A stretch of DNA of 64,000 nucleotides from positions 10,450,798 to 10,514,797 of the forward strand of contig OZ020260.1 in NCBI GenBank assembly GCA_963971285.1. Direction: 5' to 3'. Source of the stretch: Astropecten irregularis (Eukaryota > Echinodermata > Asteroidea > Paxillosida > Astropectinidae). The position numbers and the translations under genes are program-made. Shown here in pieces: positions 1 through 10,316 of this stretch; the stretch's first letter is position 1, and the number at the start of each line of letters is the position of its first letter. The notes under the pieces are model-generated. The model saw only the letters and a program-made list of their open reading frames with translations, had not been told where the DNA came from and made no database searches.

Positions 1-19
1 AGTATGATACTACCTTTAA
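1..19 (-). mobile_element. Right terminus of a family-1 TTAA element, cut by the window edge
   Basis: The first 19 bases are the AGTATGATACTACCTTTAA end of the abundant family described at 2514-2885. The rest of the copy lies outside the window. Confidence 0.7.
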
Positions 20-206
20 GCCCTACTCCTAAACCTTACAACAGTACTAAAATCGTATCCATCATGCAAACCTTTTAATTTAAAATGTTTCATGTTTGTG
101 AGTGTTTTTAATCACGTTTAAAACGATTTGTCAAGTATTTCAAAAACCATGAGTAGTTCTTTAAGTAAGAGTTTGTATCCGTTTAATTTCAGTGGTAATA
201 AAATTG

Positions 207-487
207 ATTGAAAAGTGAACAAAGAAAAATTGACTGGAGCTGGATTCGAACCGGCGACCCCCTGAATACCCGACCGTACAGGCGCACCAACTGAGTTATT
301 TTTGTTAGTTTGGCAGTCAGAAGCCATGAAACCACACACACACCGCCATATCCCTGGGATCATTTTCATATATACACGCAGCAAAGCTGCAACATGAGCA
401 CGGTACATGGGGGATCACTCCTAAAGAGGATACGGCTTTTTGATTAAAGTAATCATCAAATAACCACTTTGTTCACTTTTCAATTAA
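207..487 (-). repeat. tRNA-armed repeat (family 8), fullest copy
   Basis: Read on the minus strand, it has a body with GGCTTCTGACTGCCAAAC, then a tRNA-like stretch with an A-box-like AACTCAGTTGG and a B-box GGTTCGAATCC, then TCCAGTCAATTTTTCTTTG. Both ends carry the same sequence in inverted orientation: TTGAAAAGTGAACAAAG on the left and CTTTGTTCACTTTTCAA on the right. The tRNA-like part lies close to the 3' end, not at the 5' end as in an ordinary SINE. A fragment of a second copy (about 500-548) follows directly. Confidence 0.6.
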
Positions 488-499
488 ATTAAAGTCATT

Positions 500-548
500 A
501 AAAAGAGAACACAGAAAAATTGACTGGAGCGGGATTCGAACCGTGGTT
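500..548 (-). repeat. Fragment of tRNA-armed repeat (family 8)
   Basis: It contains the GACTGGAGCGGGATTCGAACC block and is then cut by unrelated AT-rich sequence. It is a broken copy. Confidence 0.5.
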
Positions 549-1017
549 TTTTTGTAATTAAATTGAGTTGGGTAATTATTAAGTAATTAAATTGACTTGT
601 TTGTATACCCTTGTAATGTGAAAGTTGGATTTCATCAAGTCATTGTTTGAAGGACTGTTGTGGCTAAAATAACATGCAGAATGACATGATCAAAGTACAA
701 AACAAACACCCAACACCCCATAAATAAACAAACAAACAAACAAACGACGTTCGCGTAGGCACGAATCGGTGTTAGAGCGCCCTCTTTGACAGGGTGAACG
801 GGATCAAAAGAGTCGTGGTATGAGTTTATGATTCAAAGAGACAATAGCCGTGGTTTCTTTTAAATGTAGCCTACCTGTGGACGTTTCTCCTTGTGTTCCA
901 TTTTGGTATGTTACAACAATAAATCAGCTCATGCGATTTCGCGGAATTTGAAGTTTTCAAACACATGCAGTTTCCATAAAATGATACACTAAGCAATATT
1001 ATTTTACAGGGGCGGCA
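549..1017. other. No gene seen; unique-looking AT-rich DNA
   Basis: It holds a short (AAAC)n run near 722-745. I see no coding signal or terminal inverted repeat. Confidence 0.4.
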
Positions 1018-1386
1018 TTAAAGGTAGTATCATATACTTTGATAAGAGACCAAAACAAATGTTCACAGATTTACGTATAACTTAAAGGGTATGAAGTTTA
1101 TGCTAGTAGAAACCTACCGTTGACATTTGTCCACCTGAAATGGTGTATTTATCCAGAAATTTGTACAACAACGACCGAAAATCTTTTTTATCTTTTAAAA
1201 GATCAAAAATAAAAGAAAAAAGACTTAAGAAATACTGCGGCCGTTTTTCACGAATTTCTCAAAAAGTGGGCACCGTATCTGCATGACTGAAATTTTCACA
1301 GATGACTGTTACTGTATCTGTCTTGATATTTTTGCCCTTGAATCTGCACTTCTTTGACAAAAACCAAAGTATGATACTACCTTTAA
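1018..1386 (-). mobile_element. Family-1 TTAA element, minus orientation
   Basis: A near full-length copy bounded by TTAA on both sides, starting AGGTAGTATCATA and ending GTATGATACTACCT. Internally it carries the AAATGTTCACAGATTTACG and TGAATCTGCACTTCTTTGAC blocks of the family. A second, truncated copy abuts its right end. Confidence 0.75.
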
Positions 1387-1643
1387 ACAGATTTACATAA
1401 TCTTAGTTACAGGGTATAAACACACCGTTAAAAATGTTCCGCCTGAAATGTTGCATTTATCAAGAAATTAGTAAAAGCAACGACTAAATGTGTTTTTATC
1501 TTTAAAAGAAAAACAAATAACGGTGAAAAGATTAAAGAAATCCATGGGCGTTTTTCACTGTTTTCTCAAAAAGTCGGTACCGATATTTTCGCTAATGAAT
1601 CTGCATTTCTTTGACATAAACCAAAGTATGATACTACCTTTAA
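1387..1643 (-). mobile_element. Family-1 TTAA element, 5'-shortened copy
   Basis: It lacks the first terminus and begins inside the family at the ACAGATTTACATAAT block. It ends with an intact AAGTATGATACTACCTTTAA. It is fused head to tail with the preceding copy and shares the junction TTTAA. Confidence 0.65.
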
Positions 1644-1708
1644 CACAAATACTGGGTTCTATTATAAACTTAATAAACAGTGATTCTATTTACTATCAAT
1701 TAATACTT

Positions 1709-1800
1709 TGAAATTGACTATAGCGGGATTCGATCCAGAAACTTCTACCGTCGCTCTTACCAACTGAGCTATCAAGCCAAAATGTTGGCGGTGTCCTATA
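1709..1800 (-). repeat. Fragment of tRNA-armed repeat (family 8)
   Basis: On the minus strand it reads TTGATAGCTCAGTTGGTAAG (A box) followed by GGATCGAATCCCGC, a one-base variant of the B box. This is one of the better preserved tRNA-like stretches, but no acceptor stem can be formed, so I do not call a tRNA gene. Confidence 0.5.
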
Positions 1801-1813
1801 TTATCTTAGTTCG

Positions 1814-2517
1814 TTAAAGGGATGGTACATAATAGTAAGACAAAATACACTTCAAGATCACACATTCACATAAAACTTACACAGTACATGCATGTATAAT
1901 GTTGATGATATGAGAAAACATCCCATGAAATGTTTTTGTCTGAAATGCCATATTCCAGGCGCGGTTCTAGAGCCAAAATTGTTGGGGGCTAGAAGAGCCA
2001 TTATTTTATTTGGGGGGGCTAGAAGACCCAATATTTTGGGTTCTTCTAACACTCGCTTCTGCTATGTCTTATTAGGGGTCGAAAAACATGCACATTATAG
2101 GCCACACAACGCGTTGTTTATGTAATTGGCGCTTAATAACTGAAAAAATGCAGTATTTTCAAGATTTTTTTTTTTTCACTTGCATTTTTTTTTGGGGGGG
2201 GCTAGACAAAAAAAATTGGGGGGGCTACAGCCCCCCCCCCAGCCCCCCACCCCCCCCCCCCCCGTAGAACCGCGCTTGCCATATTCGTTGAGAAATTAAT
2301 GAAACTATTTTCCGATTGGAATAAATCGTTTCGAAGCGTTTTATTATGAACGCATAATATCGTTGAAATGTGTAAACGGGTTTTCACTATTTTCTCGTGA
2401 CCCAGATGGCTGATTGACCTCAAACTTCTACAGGTTTGTCAGTTAAGGTGATCGATTACATAATGTGCAATGGTTTTGTCGCAAAAGAAACCCAGTTCTG
2501 TTATACCATCCCTTTAA
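1814..2517. mobile_element. TTAA-bounded element, termini AAAGGGATGGTA
   Basis: The ends are TTAAAGGGATGGTA and TACCATCCCTTTAA. The right TTAA is shared with the family-1 element that follows. Its interior has the GACCTCAAACTTCTACAGG block, also seen in family 2. A second element (1956-2276) has jumped into it. Confidence 0.55.
1956..2276. mobile_element. Nested TIR element with 10-bp target duplication and G/C runs
   Basis: It is flanked by TGCCATATTC at 1946-1955 and again at 2277-2286. The ends are AGGCGCGGTTCTAG and GTAGAACCGCGCT. The interior has GGGGGGCTAGA motifs and a run of C that can pair with G runs. The duplication length suits a Mutator-like or hAT-like (8-10 bp) mechanism. No transposase is present. 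Confidence 0.6.
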
Positions 2518-2885
2518 AGGTAGTATCATACTTTGGTTTTTGTCAAAGAAATACAGATTCATGGGCAGAAATAACAAGGAAGATATACAGTTACAGTCAT
2601 CTGTGAAAATTTCAGTCCCATACCGTACGGTGCTCACTTTTTGAGAAAATCGTAAAAAACGGCCACAGTATTTCTTAAGTCTTTTCTCTTTTATTTTTAA
2701 TCTTTTAAAAGATCAAAATGATTTTCGGTCGTTGTTTGACTAATTTCTGGATAAATACACTATTTCTGGCGGAACAATATTAACGGTAGGTTTCTACCAG
2801 CATCATCTTCATACCCTGTAAGTTATACGTAAATCTGTGAACATTTCTGTTTTGGTGTCTTGCCAAAGTATGATACTACCTTTAA
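2514..2885 (+). mobile_element. Family-1 TTAA element, reference copy
   Basis: This is the most complete plus-oriented example. TTAA is followed by AGGTAGTATCATACTTTGG, then blocks for AAATACAGATTCATGGGC, CATCTGTGAAAATTTCAG, an AT-rich hairpin TCTTTTAAAAGATC in the middle, CTGGATAAATACAC, CATCTTCATACCCTGTAAG and finally AAAGTATGATACTACC before TTAA. It has terminal inverted repeats of about 19 bp and no coding capacity, so it is a non-autonomous DNA transposon (MITE). TTAA targets are typical of piggyBac-type transposases, but the termini are not a known piggyBac sequence that I recognise. Confidence 0.8.
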
Positions 2886-2949
2886 GTTTAATTTATAATT
2901 TGATCCTGAAAATAATCACATGTCAAGAGAAAATGACTTGATTATTTTA

Positions 2950-3245
2950 AGCCATTGGATAGTGAACAAAGAAAACAATTACTGGAGCGGGATTCGATCC
3001 ACTAACCTCCGGAATACCGTACCGGCACTCTTACCAACTGAGGACCGTAACCAGCCCTATGTTGATGGTGACCACAGATTGCAGCATAATAATGATCCTT
3101 GGGATATAGCGGTACATGGGTCGTTTCATGACTTCGGACCGCTAAATCGGCTGGGATAGCTCAGTTGGTAAGATTGACGGTACAATATTCCTGATGTCGC
3201 TGGTTCGAATCTGCTCCATCAACTTCTCTTTGTTCAATTTGATAA
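2950..3245. repeat. tRNA-armed repeat (family 8) with the tRNA-like block at both ends, inverted
   Basis: The left arm (about 2955-3050, read on minus) and the right arm (about 3150-3240, read on plus) each contain a TAGCTCAGTTGGTAAG-like A box and a GGTTCGAATC-like B box. The outer ends are AGTGAACAAAG and CTTTGTTCA. The arms are about 100 bp and divergent, separated by about 100 bp of the CATGAAACGACCCATGTAC core. This copy shows most plainly that the tRNA-like block is part of a terminal inverted repeat. Confidence 0.6.
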
Positions 3246-3599
3246 AAACTTGATTTCTTTAAGACAAAATTGAATTAACAATCATCACCAATCCTATTTG
3301 TCATTTAATCAAATTAAGTCTACGTAATATTCAATTAGGAATCCCGCTAGAAATCTGATGTGATTCGCGTTCGATTCTCAACTTTTGGTACAAGAATAGT
3401 CTTTTAGATGAAACAGTATTGAAACTTTTGCGATGAGGGCGCGCGTATACAATGTCAGTGATATCAGAAGTTGTATGAAATCACAAGAGGGCGCTATGCT
3501 GATTTTACATTGTGCAGTCTTGGGTTTCAATATTTTCAATACATTATCAAATCTTTTCAGCGAAATAAATAGACCCCTTTTTTTCTGCTACATCCGCAG

Positions 3600-3756
3600 A
3601 ATCGACCACAAAATATACCTCTTGGAAAATATCCTGCTAGAATCGAAACGTCAGGCCCTCTTTCTTAACTGGAGCAATTTATATTAATTATAATTTCAGG
3701 TTATTATTTTTGGTTGATGAGCAGTCTGCAGCACTGAGGAGTCAAATTCTTGGAGC
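3600..3756 (-). repeat. Family-7 repeat (GGAGTTAGGAGGGCCTGA), degraded
   Basis: It contains ATCCTGCTAGAATCGAAACG, CAGGCCCTC and GGTTGATGAGCAGTCTGCAG, which are the landmarks of the repeat at 15785-15890 in reverse. Confidence 0.5.
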
Positions 3757-3933
3757 AAAAATGCTTAGCATAAAATGTTTGGCTTAATAAAACCATGGAG
3801 AAATAAGACATTTCTCCATGATAAAACAAACCACCATTAAAAATGTGACTGTTCATGATCAGCGAACAACAGCCAAAAAACAATCACAAGCGATTTCACA
3901 ATTACATTGTACACATGGACATTTGGTACTTAG
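3757..3933 (+). mobile_element. Family-5a element (GGGGCCAATTTCAT group), partial
   Basis: It carries the AAACAAACCACCATT and CAGCGAACAACAGCC internal blocks, but both GGGGCC ends are missing. Confidence 0.5.
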
Positions 3934-4195
3934 TAAAGGTAGTATCATACTCGGGTTAGAACCCAAAACAGAAATGTTCACAGATGTACGTATAACTTAC
4001 AGGGTATGAAGATGGTGGTGGTAGAAACACAATTACAATTCTTCCACCTGAAATGGTGTATTTAGCCAGAAATTTGTAAAACAACGACCGTATGGGACTG
4101 AAATTTTCAAAGATGACTGTTGTATCTGTCTTGATATTTTTGTCCATGAATCTGTAATTCTTTGATAAAAACCAAAGTATGATATTACCTTTAAA
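3934..4195 (-). mobile_element. Family-1 TTAA element with internal deletion
   Basis: Both termini are recognisable (GGTAGTATCATAC and GTATGATATTACCT). About 100 bp of the central hairpin region is missing, so the GACCGTATGGGACTG junction joins two normally separate blocks. Confidence 0.7.
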
Positions 4196-4340
4196 ACTAA
4201 ACTGCCTTTTATTAAAATAATCATCAATAACCACAAGGGAAACAGGCTGAATTTTAATTCATTGAAAAGTGAACAAAGAAAAATTGACTGGAGCGGGATT
4301 CGAACCGGCGAACTCCTCAAAAAAGTACCGTACAGGAGCA
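4196..4340 (-). repeat. tRNA-armed repeat (family 8), arm only
   Basis: It begins ATAATCATCAATAACCACAA, passes through GGGAAACAGGCTGAATTTTA and TTGAAAAGTGAACAAAG, and ends at the GGATTCGAACCGGCGA block. It shows that the arm extends about 50 bp outside the AAAGTGAAC motif. Confidence 0.5.
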
Positions 4341-5279
4341 ATATTATGGTTTAATAAAAAAAATTGTGAGTGTTAAGCGGGGCCGTGAAAACGCATGGCT
4401 CTGTTCATAAAAAAACAAACAATTTAAAACCAAGGATTGACACACCAATCCAGTGAAAAGATTCCCCCTTGTATCCAAGCATCTATACATTAATTCCAAA
4501 TTTGCTAAATTGGATGCACATTCTATTCAAGGGACGGAATGTTAGGAAAAGCACGGAGGAATAGGAAAAGGTAGTTGCGTTGTGAATCACGGCCCCCTAT
4601 CAATTACACATTAATATACAACCAGACTCAAAATAGCGCAGTGCTTGGCAACATGACGTCATTTTCTACACAAGTTACATTCTCAATTTACAAAGTGTAC
4701 ATGGAGTCCTTGACTCTCTTCGTATCGAGGCAAATCTGGTTCGTTTTACGAGGTAATTTTTGCGTGAAATGTGAAACATGGTGGTCGTGTTCAGTTAACG
4801 TGACTAATTAAACTAAAACAACTGAAAACAGTGGGAGTTCATTTTGCCACCAAATGCACGTTTGAAAATGTGACATCTTTACTCTAGCTATGCATGAACG
4901 AGTGTATAGATTACAACGTGTTTCGTACACACAATATTACTCCATAGCATGCAGTGTACGCGTATCGTAAACATACGACATATCCTGCCTATACAGTTAC
5001 ACCTGTTCTACCTAGTCTACGGTTATAATTTGTGTAGAAGGAATCGCTGTGATTTGGGTATCGGTAAGTATTCTCATTTAACAGTCAGGAAAATCATGTT
5101 TTAAGCAAATACTGAAACAATGTCGACAATGTGCAGCATTTAATTGGCACGGTGATCAGTGTGAGTCGTGGTTCGCCAGAAATCGCTAGCTCAATCGGGT
5201 ACAAACTTTCTATGACTAGGCCTATGCAGTTGCACTGTGAGTATGTTGTCAATACAAGCATGTGTCTTATAGTATTAAT
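4341..5279. other. Repeat-poor stretch with a possible leader-exon donor
   Basis: I recognise no repeat family here. A CRE palindrome TGACGTCA lies at 4654-4661. A perfect-looking splice donor, ATCG|GTAAGT, lies at 5062/5063. The stretch is a candidate promoter or 5' leader of the gene downstream, but nothing ties it to that gene except position and strand. Confidence 0.2.
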
Positions 5280-5331
5280 TAGTGATAAACTGCTGCAAAC
5301 TTCTCATCAGCCAAAAATTACCCGAAATATG

Positions 5332-5552
5332 GCATTAGTGTCTTTTACGCCACAGATATTTTCAGTATTTATTTAGCCTACCCCATAATTTCCCTCAAAA
5401 ATAAAAGCCCTAGTCTGCCCTCTTTCCACAAATTTAACCTTGCAAACATTGAAAAGGACACCACAACCATATTCAGGTGAGTTAGTTTACGGTAGTAATT
5501 AGTAGTAGTATAACTTGAAAATAATATCTGTGGTGTAAAAGACACTAACCCC
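5332..5552. mobile_element. TIR element TTAGTGTCTTTTACRCCAC
   Basis: The inverted ends are ATTAGTGTCTTTTACGCCAC and GTGGTGTAAAAGACACTAAC, extended by AGATATTTTCA. A second copy is at 22215-22406. It is non-coding. Confidence 0.6.
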
Positions 5553-5695
5553 CAAAATATTATATAAAATGCAGTAATCCTTGGGTTTTAGGGACCTAAA
5601 TTATGTATACAAAAGGAGTTGCTAACTCCCATGCAGGGTATCACACTGTCATAATTTAGGCCTTGGCCCTATAAAACCCAGGATTACCTAAAATG

Positions 5696-5960
5696 GGAAA
5701 GAATTCCACTGACAGCCATGACGGAAACGGTTATTTCCTCCAAGAGTTCACTTATTTGATGCAAGTCATGATGAACTTCAATCTCAGGAGTGAAAACTGG
5801 TGTAGCTTTTAAAGTGAGATTTTCAGGGTTTTTTGAGTTTTGACCTACAATTAATGAATTATGTACACTTCGAATGCAGCAGTAGCCATTTTTATCAAAA
5901 CGCCCTCTGTTGGTCCCATAGGTTTGTGCACAAGTGATGGCCGTCAGTGGAATTCTTTCC
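5696..5960. mobile_element. 265-bp TIR element with 9-bp target duplication CCTAAAATG
   Basis: It is flanked by CCTAAAATG at 5687-5695 and 5961-5969. The termini are GGAAAGAATTCCACTGAC and its inverse at the right end. A 9-bp duplication is typical of Mutator-like elements and 8 bp of hAT; one ambiguous base leaves both open. Confidence 0.7.
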
Positions 5961-6020
5961 CCTAAAATGCTTGGAGTTAGGAGGGCCTGATGCATTTGTA
6001 TCCCAGCAGGATCTCAAAGG

Positions 6021-6361
6021 CTGAATGACAAGGGAATTAGTGAACCATGCGAAGTCTAACATTAATTTCTTCAACTTTCAAATTGTAGCTTGGAGTAAAA
6101 AAGGCCTAATTTCTGTAGTCTGGTACAGGTGTTATTTGGGGCCCGCACTGATATCCCTGTTATGAACTTTAGAATGTCGGTTAAGAAGAAAAAGTATAGT
6201 TTGTTGTCGTTCCAAAGAACACTAATATTTCTAAAGGTAGGGCCTGCCAGGTAAACTTTTATTGGAATCAAAATATTGGGGGCGGGGATAAGGATAGTTA
6301 TTGTTTCTTCACATTTTGTTGTTGCTTATCAATGCAATGTTAATAATAATATAATGTCTGT
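6021..6361. other. No gene or recognised repeat
   Basis: AT-rich sequence with no inverted termini and no open frame with protein-like composition. Confidence 0.4.
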
Positions 6362-6990
6362 ATACTGTGGCCTAGTGAGTGGTCTGGCGTGTTGAACCCA
6401 AAGTCTTGTGGTCAATCTACAGATTGTGGGTTCGAATCCAGCAATGGGTTAATGGTGCTTGCGTCCTTGGGCAATTGTCACATATTGCTCCTCTTCACCC
6501 AGGGGCCAATTTCATAAAACTGTTAAGCACAAACATTTGCTTAGCACAAAAATGTCTCGCCCAATAAAACAAACCACCATTGAAAATTCCATTTGATATT
6601 CATGGTCAGCGAACAACAGCCAAAGAACAATCACAAGTGATACACAACACGTGGAAATTTGGTTGTTAACCCTGTTTTTATTAAGACAGAAATGTCATGC
6701 TTAGCACATGTTTGTGCTTAACAGTTTTATGAAATTGGCCCCAGGCGTAAATGGGTACCTGTGAGGGTAGAGATGGCTTTGTGGTTTGATTAGCCTCTGT
6801 GCCCCCAATGGTTGCCGGGGCTGTATGCTCCCCAGGGAGTTGAGATGGTTTCAGGAATGTAAATTATGGCCCGATGACCAGGGATAATAATAATGTACAG
6901 CGCTTTGATCTTCTTGGAAAGGCGCTTTATAAATTATGTTCGTTATTATTATTATTATTAAGCATTTGTTTATTTTTCTTTCACTTTTCA
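6362..6990 (+). repeat. tRNA-derived SINE, interrupted by a MITE
   Basis: The head has GTGGCCTAGTGAGTGGTCTG (A box) and GTGGGTTCGAATCC (B box). The body contains GGTTTGATTAGCCTCTGTGC and GGCCCGATGACCAGGGAT. The tail has AGCGCTTTGATCTTCTTGG and ends in (ATT)n. Head, body and microsatellite tail is the canonical SINE layout. An element at 6504-6740 splits the body. The uninterrupted length is close to the minus-strand copy at 15994-16372. Confidence 0.75.
6504..6740 (+). mobile_element. Family-5a MITE inserted in the SINE, 5-bp duplication CCAGG
   Basis: The ends are GGCCAATTTCATAAAACTG and CAGTTTTATGAAATTGGCC. CCAGG lies at 6499-6503 and 6741-6745. The uninterrupted SINE copy reads CTTCACCAAGGTGTTAATGG, which supports the empty-site reading. 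Confidence 0.65.
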
Positions 6991-7402
6991 GTCTTGACTC
7001 TTGACTTAGAGTAGTTGCGATGATCGTAACCCTTGGTCTGACTCATCGCAACTAGACTGATGTCATCTTAGATTTATTAAAATATTTTAATATTTTAGTG
7101 CATTAAAATGCATTAATTAGTACATACAGGATGGGCGAGTTACCTTATTATTCTACCTCTATCCAAGATCATCATATGCACTAAGTCTATTTTTGTTAAC
7201 AGATAATTTTAATGCTTGCATGTAATTTTAGCCTCATTCTAGCTTCGAAGTCCATTATAGGGTTTAGTAACGTCGGCAATGGTGTAAAGCTGATGTACTC
7301 CGACTCTCGCAGTATTACTCTTGAGACTTGGCTTCACATTATTATCAATCATCCACAAACCTTGTTTGTGTGTTAAAGATACATGTGTGGTTTATTAACA
7401 CT
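6991..7402. other. No gene or recognised repeat
   Basis: It contains the short palindromic pair AGTAGTTGCGATGATC / CATCGCAACTAG at about 7012-7054. Otherwise it is unremarkable. Confidence 0.35.
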
Positions 7403-7928
7403 TTAAAGTGAGCATAGGATTTGCAAGGCCTCCAAACAATTTTGTATTGAGTATGAGACAGTAAATGGACTCAACAGTTCGTAAACAGTGCAAACAGTCT
7501 TGGAAATCTTGGTTCATCAGATGCTGGGTTTTTCAAGGAAATCAAGATTTAGTGTCTTGTCCAAAGATCGTTCGTCTGAACGATTTTTGGAACAAACATT
7601 AAGGACACCCTCACTTGAGTTGCTTTAGTTATCCCCTTTCACTCAAGGTATATGCTGCTAAAAAAATGCCGTTAACATTTTTCCACCGGAAATGCTGTAT
7701 TTATCCAGAAATTAGTAAAACAAAGACCGAAAAACAGTTTTGTTTTCGGGGTAAGATCAAAACCATTCTTCATGATTATGAGAACAATTGAGTTTGGTTT
7801 TCGCTATTTTCTTGTGAGTCAGATGTCCGATTAAGCTCAAATTTTCACAGGTTTATTACTCGTGTACATGTTTGATCAGACAAAGTATGATTGCTGTCCT
7901 GTGACCTTTATCAATCATTTACCTTTAA
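7403..7928 (-). mobile_element. Composite TTAA element (families G and 2)
   Basis: It starts TTAAAGTGAGCATAGGATTT and shares about 190 bp (to 7595) with 16857-17051. Its right part (from about 7660) is family 2, with CTGTATTTATCCAGAAATTA and GTCCGATTAAGCTCAAATTT, ending in CCTTTAA. It may be one mobile unit or two abutting ones. Confidence 0.45.
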
Positions 7929-7959
7929 CCAGTCCTCCGTATTTCTTTTATTGCATTAG

Positions 7960-8438
7960 GACAAAGAAATTTACCAAGTGGGATTGATTGCTTCGTGGAA
8001 GAGGAGAGATATATTGATTCAGTAGTATATTCCAGAAGGAATTCTCAGTGTTCATCACAAGCTTCTATCTCCCTGTCAGCAGTCTTCAGTAAAGTGCCAT
8101 CATCGGTGATGGTTCCTTCCTTTCAGCACAGCGGCTAGGACTAAAGACGTATTGTCATCTATCGTAAAGATACAGCTCTTGTCACAAGTATGTAGACATC
8201 ACTGGCTTAACATCAGAGAAAGGAGAAAAAAACGACCGACCGTGTTGTATGTTGGCACTTTCTATTGAACATCGGCTGGCAATTTTTTTTGTGTTCATGA
8301 ATTGTGTGGCGGGCGACGCAATCGTTCCCTCAAGGCTGGACTGTTTCTCACATTCTCCCGCCAAGTTGCCGGAAAAACACTTTAGAGCCGACGTGACAAC
8401 ATCTGCAGTTTCCAGTATTCAGTATCAGCGATTGTTAG
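7960..8438 (+). promoter_or_regulatory. Candidate 5' leader exon and promoter of the C1orf21-like gene
   Basis: Unique-looking, relatively GC-rich sequence that ends in a perfect donor TTAG|GTGAGT (GT at 8439-8440). It lies upstream of and on the same strand as the gene whose first visible acceptor is at 36459. No transcription start motif is decisive. If it is correct, intron 1 would be about 28 kb. A donor at 5062 is an alternative. Confidence 0.25.
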
Positions 8439-8615
8439 GTGAGTATTTCTCATTGCTGTGTGTTATCCCCAATAGAAATTGCATTTATTGATTTGTTTTG
8501 GGACAGCTAGATTATAATAGAAACTGACAAGTTTATATCGCACTGATAAATGACAGGGTCCTTGGTCCGTTACCGTTGTTTATTGTTTTGTTTTTAGGTG
8601 TACATATCGTCAGCG

Positions 8616-9125
8616 TTTTTACGAACTGTCAAAATAAGGGCCTTTTTTTAACATAGACGTTCACCCAAATTGCGCATAACAATGTGGGAGTTTTCAAACG
8701 GTTAATTTATTGGTCTAACATCCAAATTTGGGGTAGACGTTTATTAAACGGGTTGTCGATGAATTGGTTTTAAACATCATTATTGTAAGTTTGTTTAATT
8801 CTTAATCAAAATTATGTTAATTTAATGAAAAATAAGTTTGTCACTTCGTAAAATCATTTTTTTTCAAGAATCATGTACTTTTGGATTTTATGAACTGTCT
8901 AACTTAATTTTTAGTTAATTGTCTAAATTAAGATTCATTGTTTATCAAACTGATATGCTGATTATTTATTACAAAGTCACAGACAGGCCATATTACCAAA
9001 TTTCTCCCCAAAATGTGGATGCTAGAACAATACATTTACCATTTGAAAACTCCCACATTGTTACGCGCAATTTTGGTGAACGTCCATGTTGAAAAAAAGG
9101 GCCCTTATTTTGCTGGTTCGTAAAA
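8616..9125. mobile_element. 510-bp foldback element, about 80-bp arms
   Basis: The left end TTTTTACGAACTGTCAAAAT and the right end TTTTGCTGGTTCGTAAAAA pair. So do AAGGGCC/GGCCCTT, GACGTTCACC/GGTGAACGTC and AACAATGTGGGAGTTTTCAA with its inverse. No coding content. Confidence 0.65.
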
Positions 9126-9354
9126 ATGTAGTTCCATGTAAATGCATGACAATGTTGACTGTGTTGAGTATGCGTGCTTTATGGGAAACCAAGGCATTGT
9201 GAATGATAGTAACATAGAAGCTTCGTAATCAAGTTATGGGTCATGCCCTTTGGTTAGAATGATAGAATCTGAAACTGCTAGAGGCAAAGGATTAACGGAA
9301 CTTGGGACACTCATCGTAAGAGCCCAGTTAATCCGTAGACCTCAGGATGGCTAA

Positions 9355-9874
9355 GGGTACGTTCAGACAGCCTTGTATTTAAAACGAATCGAGTTAAACC
9401 GCTCGGCAACCGCGGGGGGTAAGTCATAAGTTAAAATTCAGTTGTGTCCATACAGCGTTTTACTGTTTGCAGTTAAAACAGATCGGTTTTATTTTGGGTT
9501 TTAAGAGGTCATGCACTTTGCCTTGACCCCGTACTAGCTTCCAGTTATAAAATAAAGCGCGCGGATTTATCTGTGTGTTGAATATAAACAAGCGCGCCAC
9601 AACAGGTGTTACGTAACCAGCTGCCAGGCTTCTCTGCACTGAAACAGGATGTCGGAAAGTTATTCTGTCCCGACAGCGTTTTAGCAGTAAACTCGATTGG
9701 TTTTAAGCGCTAAACCCTCCTTCCGAGCAGTTTTAACTTTGGTGTTTTAGCGGCAGGTAAAACCGATCTGTTTTAGATAAATAACTGTTTTAGAGCGTCC
9801 AGACACATATTGCTAAAACCGATCGGGTTAAAACAGCTGTTTTAGCGAATTTAACACGCTGTCTGAACGTACCC
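9355..9874. mobile_element. 520-bp PIF/Harbinger-like MITE, TAA duplication
   Basis: It is flanked by TAA at 9352-9354 and 9875-9877, with inverted ends GGGTACGTTCAGACAGC and GCTGTCTGAACGTACCC. A 3-bp TWA target is the hallmark of PIF/Harbinger. The interior repeats ACCGATC and GTTTTA motifs many times in both orientations. Non-autonomous. Confidence 0.7.
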
Positions 9875-9954
9875 TAAGGCGCTCTGTTACTGGCTATCTG
9901 TTCTATCATGTTCAATCCAATTTCTTTTTTGGAAATTCTCTAGGATCAGAGATA

Positions 9955-10316
9955 TTAAAGGTACTATCTTTGGAGGAACAGAAATGTTCACAGATTTATG
10001 TATAACTTTCAGGTTATGAAGATGGACATGACCAGTACAAATATACTGTTAACAGTTTTCCACTTGAAATTCTGTATTTTATCCAGAAAAGAGTCAAACA
10101 AAAGACCGAAAACAGTTTTCATCTCCCGAGATCAAAACTTCACAGTTACAATTATACCTTACAATTTTGTGTAATAATTGCAATGAGTTTTCTGTTTTCT
10201 ACTGTTTCCAATGATCAGTTGAGCTGCAAATTCCTATCTGTTTTTATTTCATGACAAATCAAATTATGAACAGACTGCAGCTGTTCTATCAACTTTAAGT
10301 ATGATACTACCTTTAA
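9955..10316 (-). mobile_element. Chimeric TTAA element (family-1 end, other interior)
   Basis: It starts TTAAAGGTACTATCTTTGG, has the shared AAATGTTCACAGATTTATG block and ends AAGTATGATACTACCTTTAA as family 1 does. The right half of its interior (TCAGTTGAGCTGCAAATTCC) resembles neither family 1 nor family 2 closely. Confidence 0.6.

Larger units (their letters stand above)
5285..6020 (+). repeat. Family-7 repeat split by two later insertions
   Basis: The host repeat starts at CTGCTGCAAACTTCTCATCAG and resumes after 5960 with GCTTGGAGTTAGGAGGGCC and CCCAGCAGGATCTCAAAGG. Elements at 5332-5552 and 5696-5960 lie inside it, so it is the oldest of the three. Confidence 0.5.

Noticed and set aside
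3152..3230. tRNA gene
   Set aside because: Good A and B boxes are present, but no acceptor stem or anticodon arm can be formed, and the same block occurs many times inside family-8 repeats.
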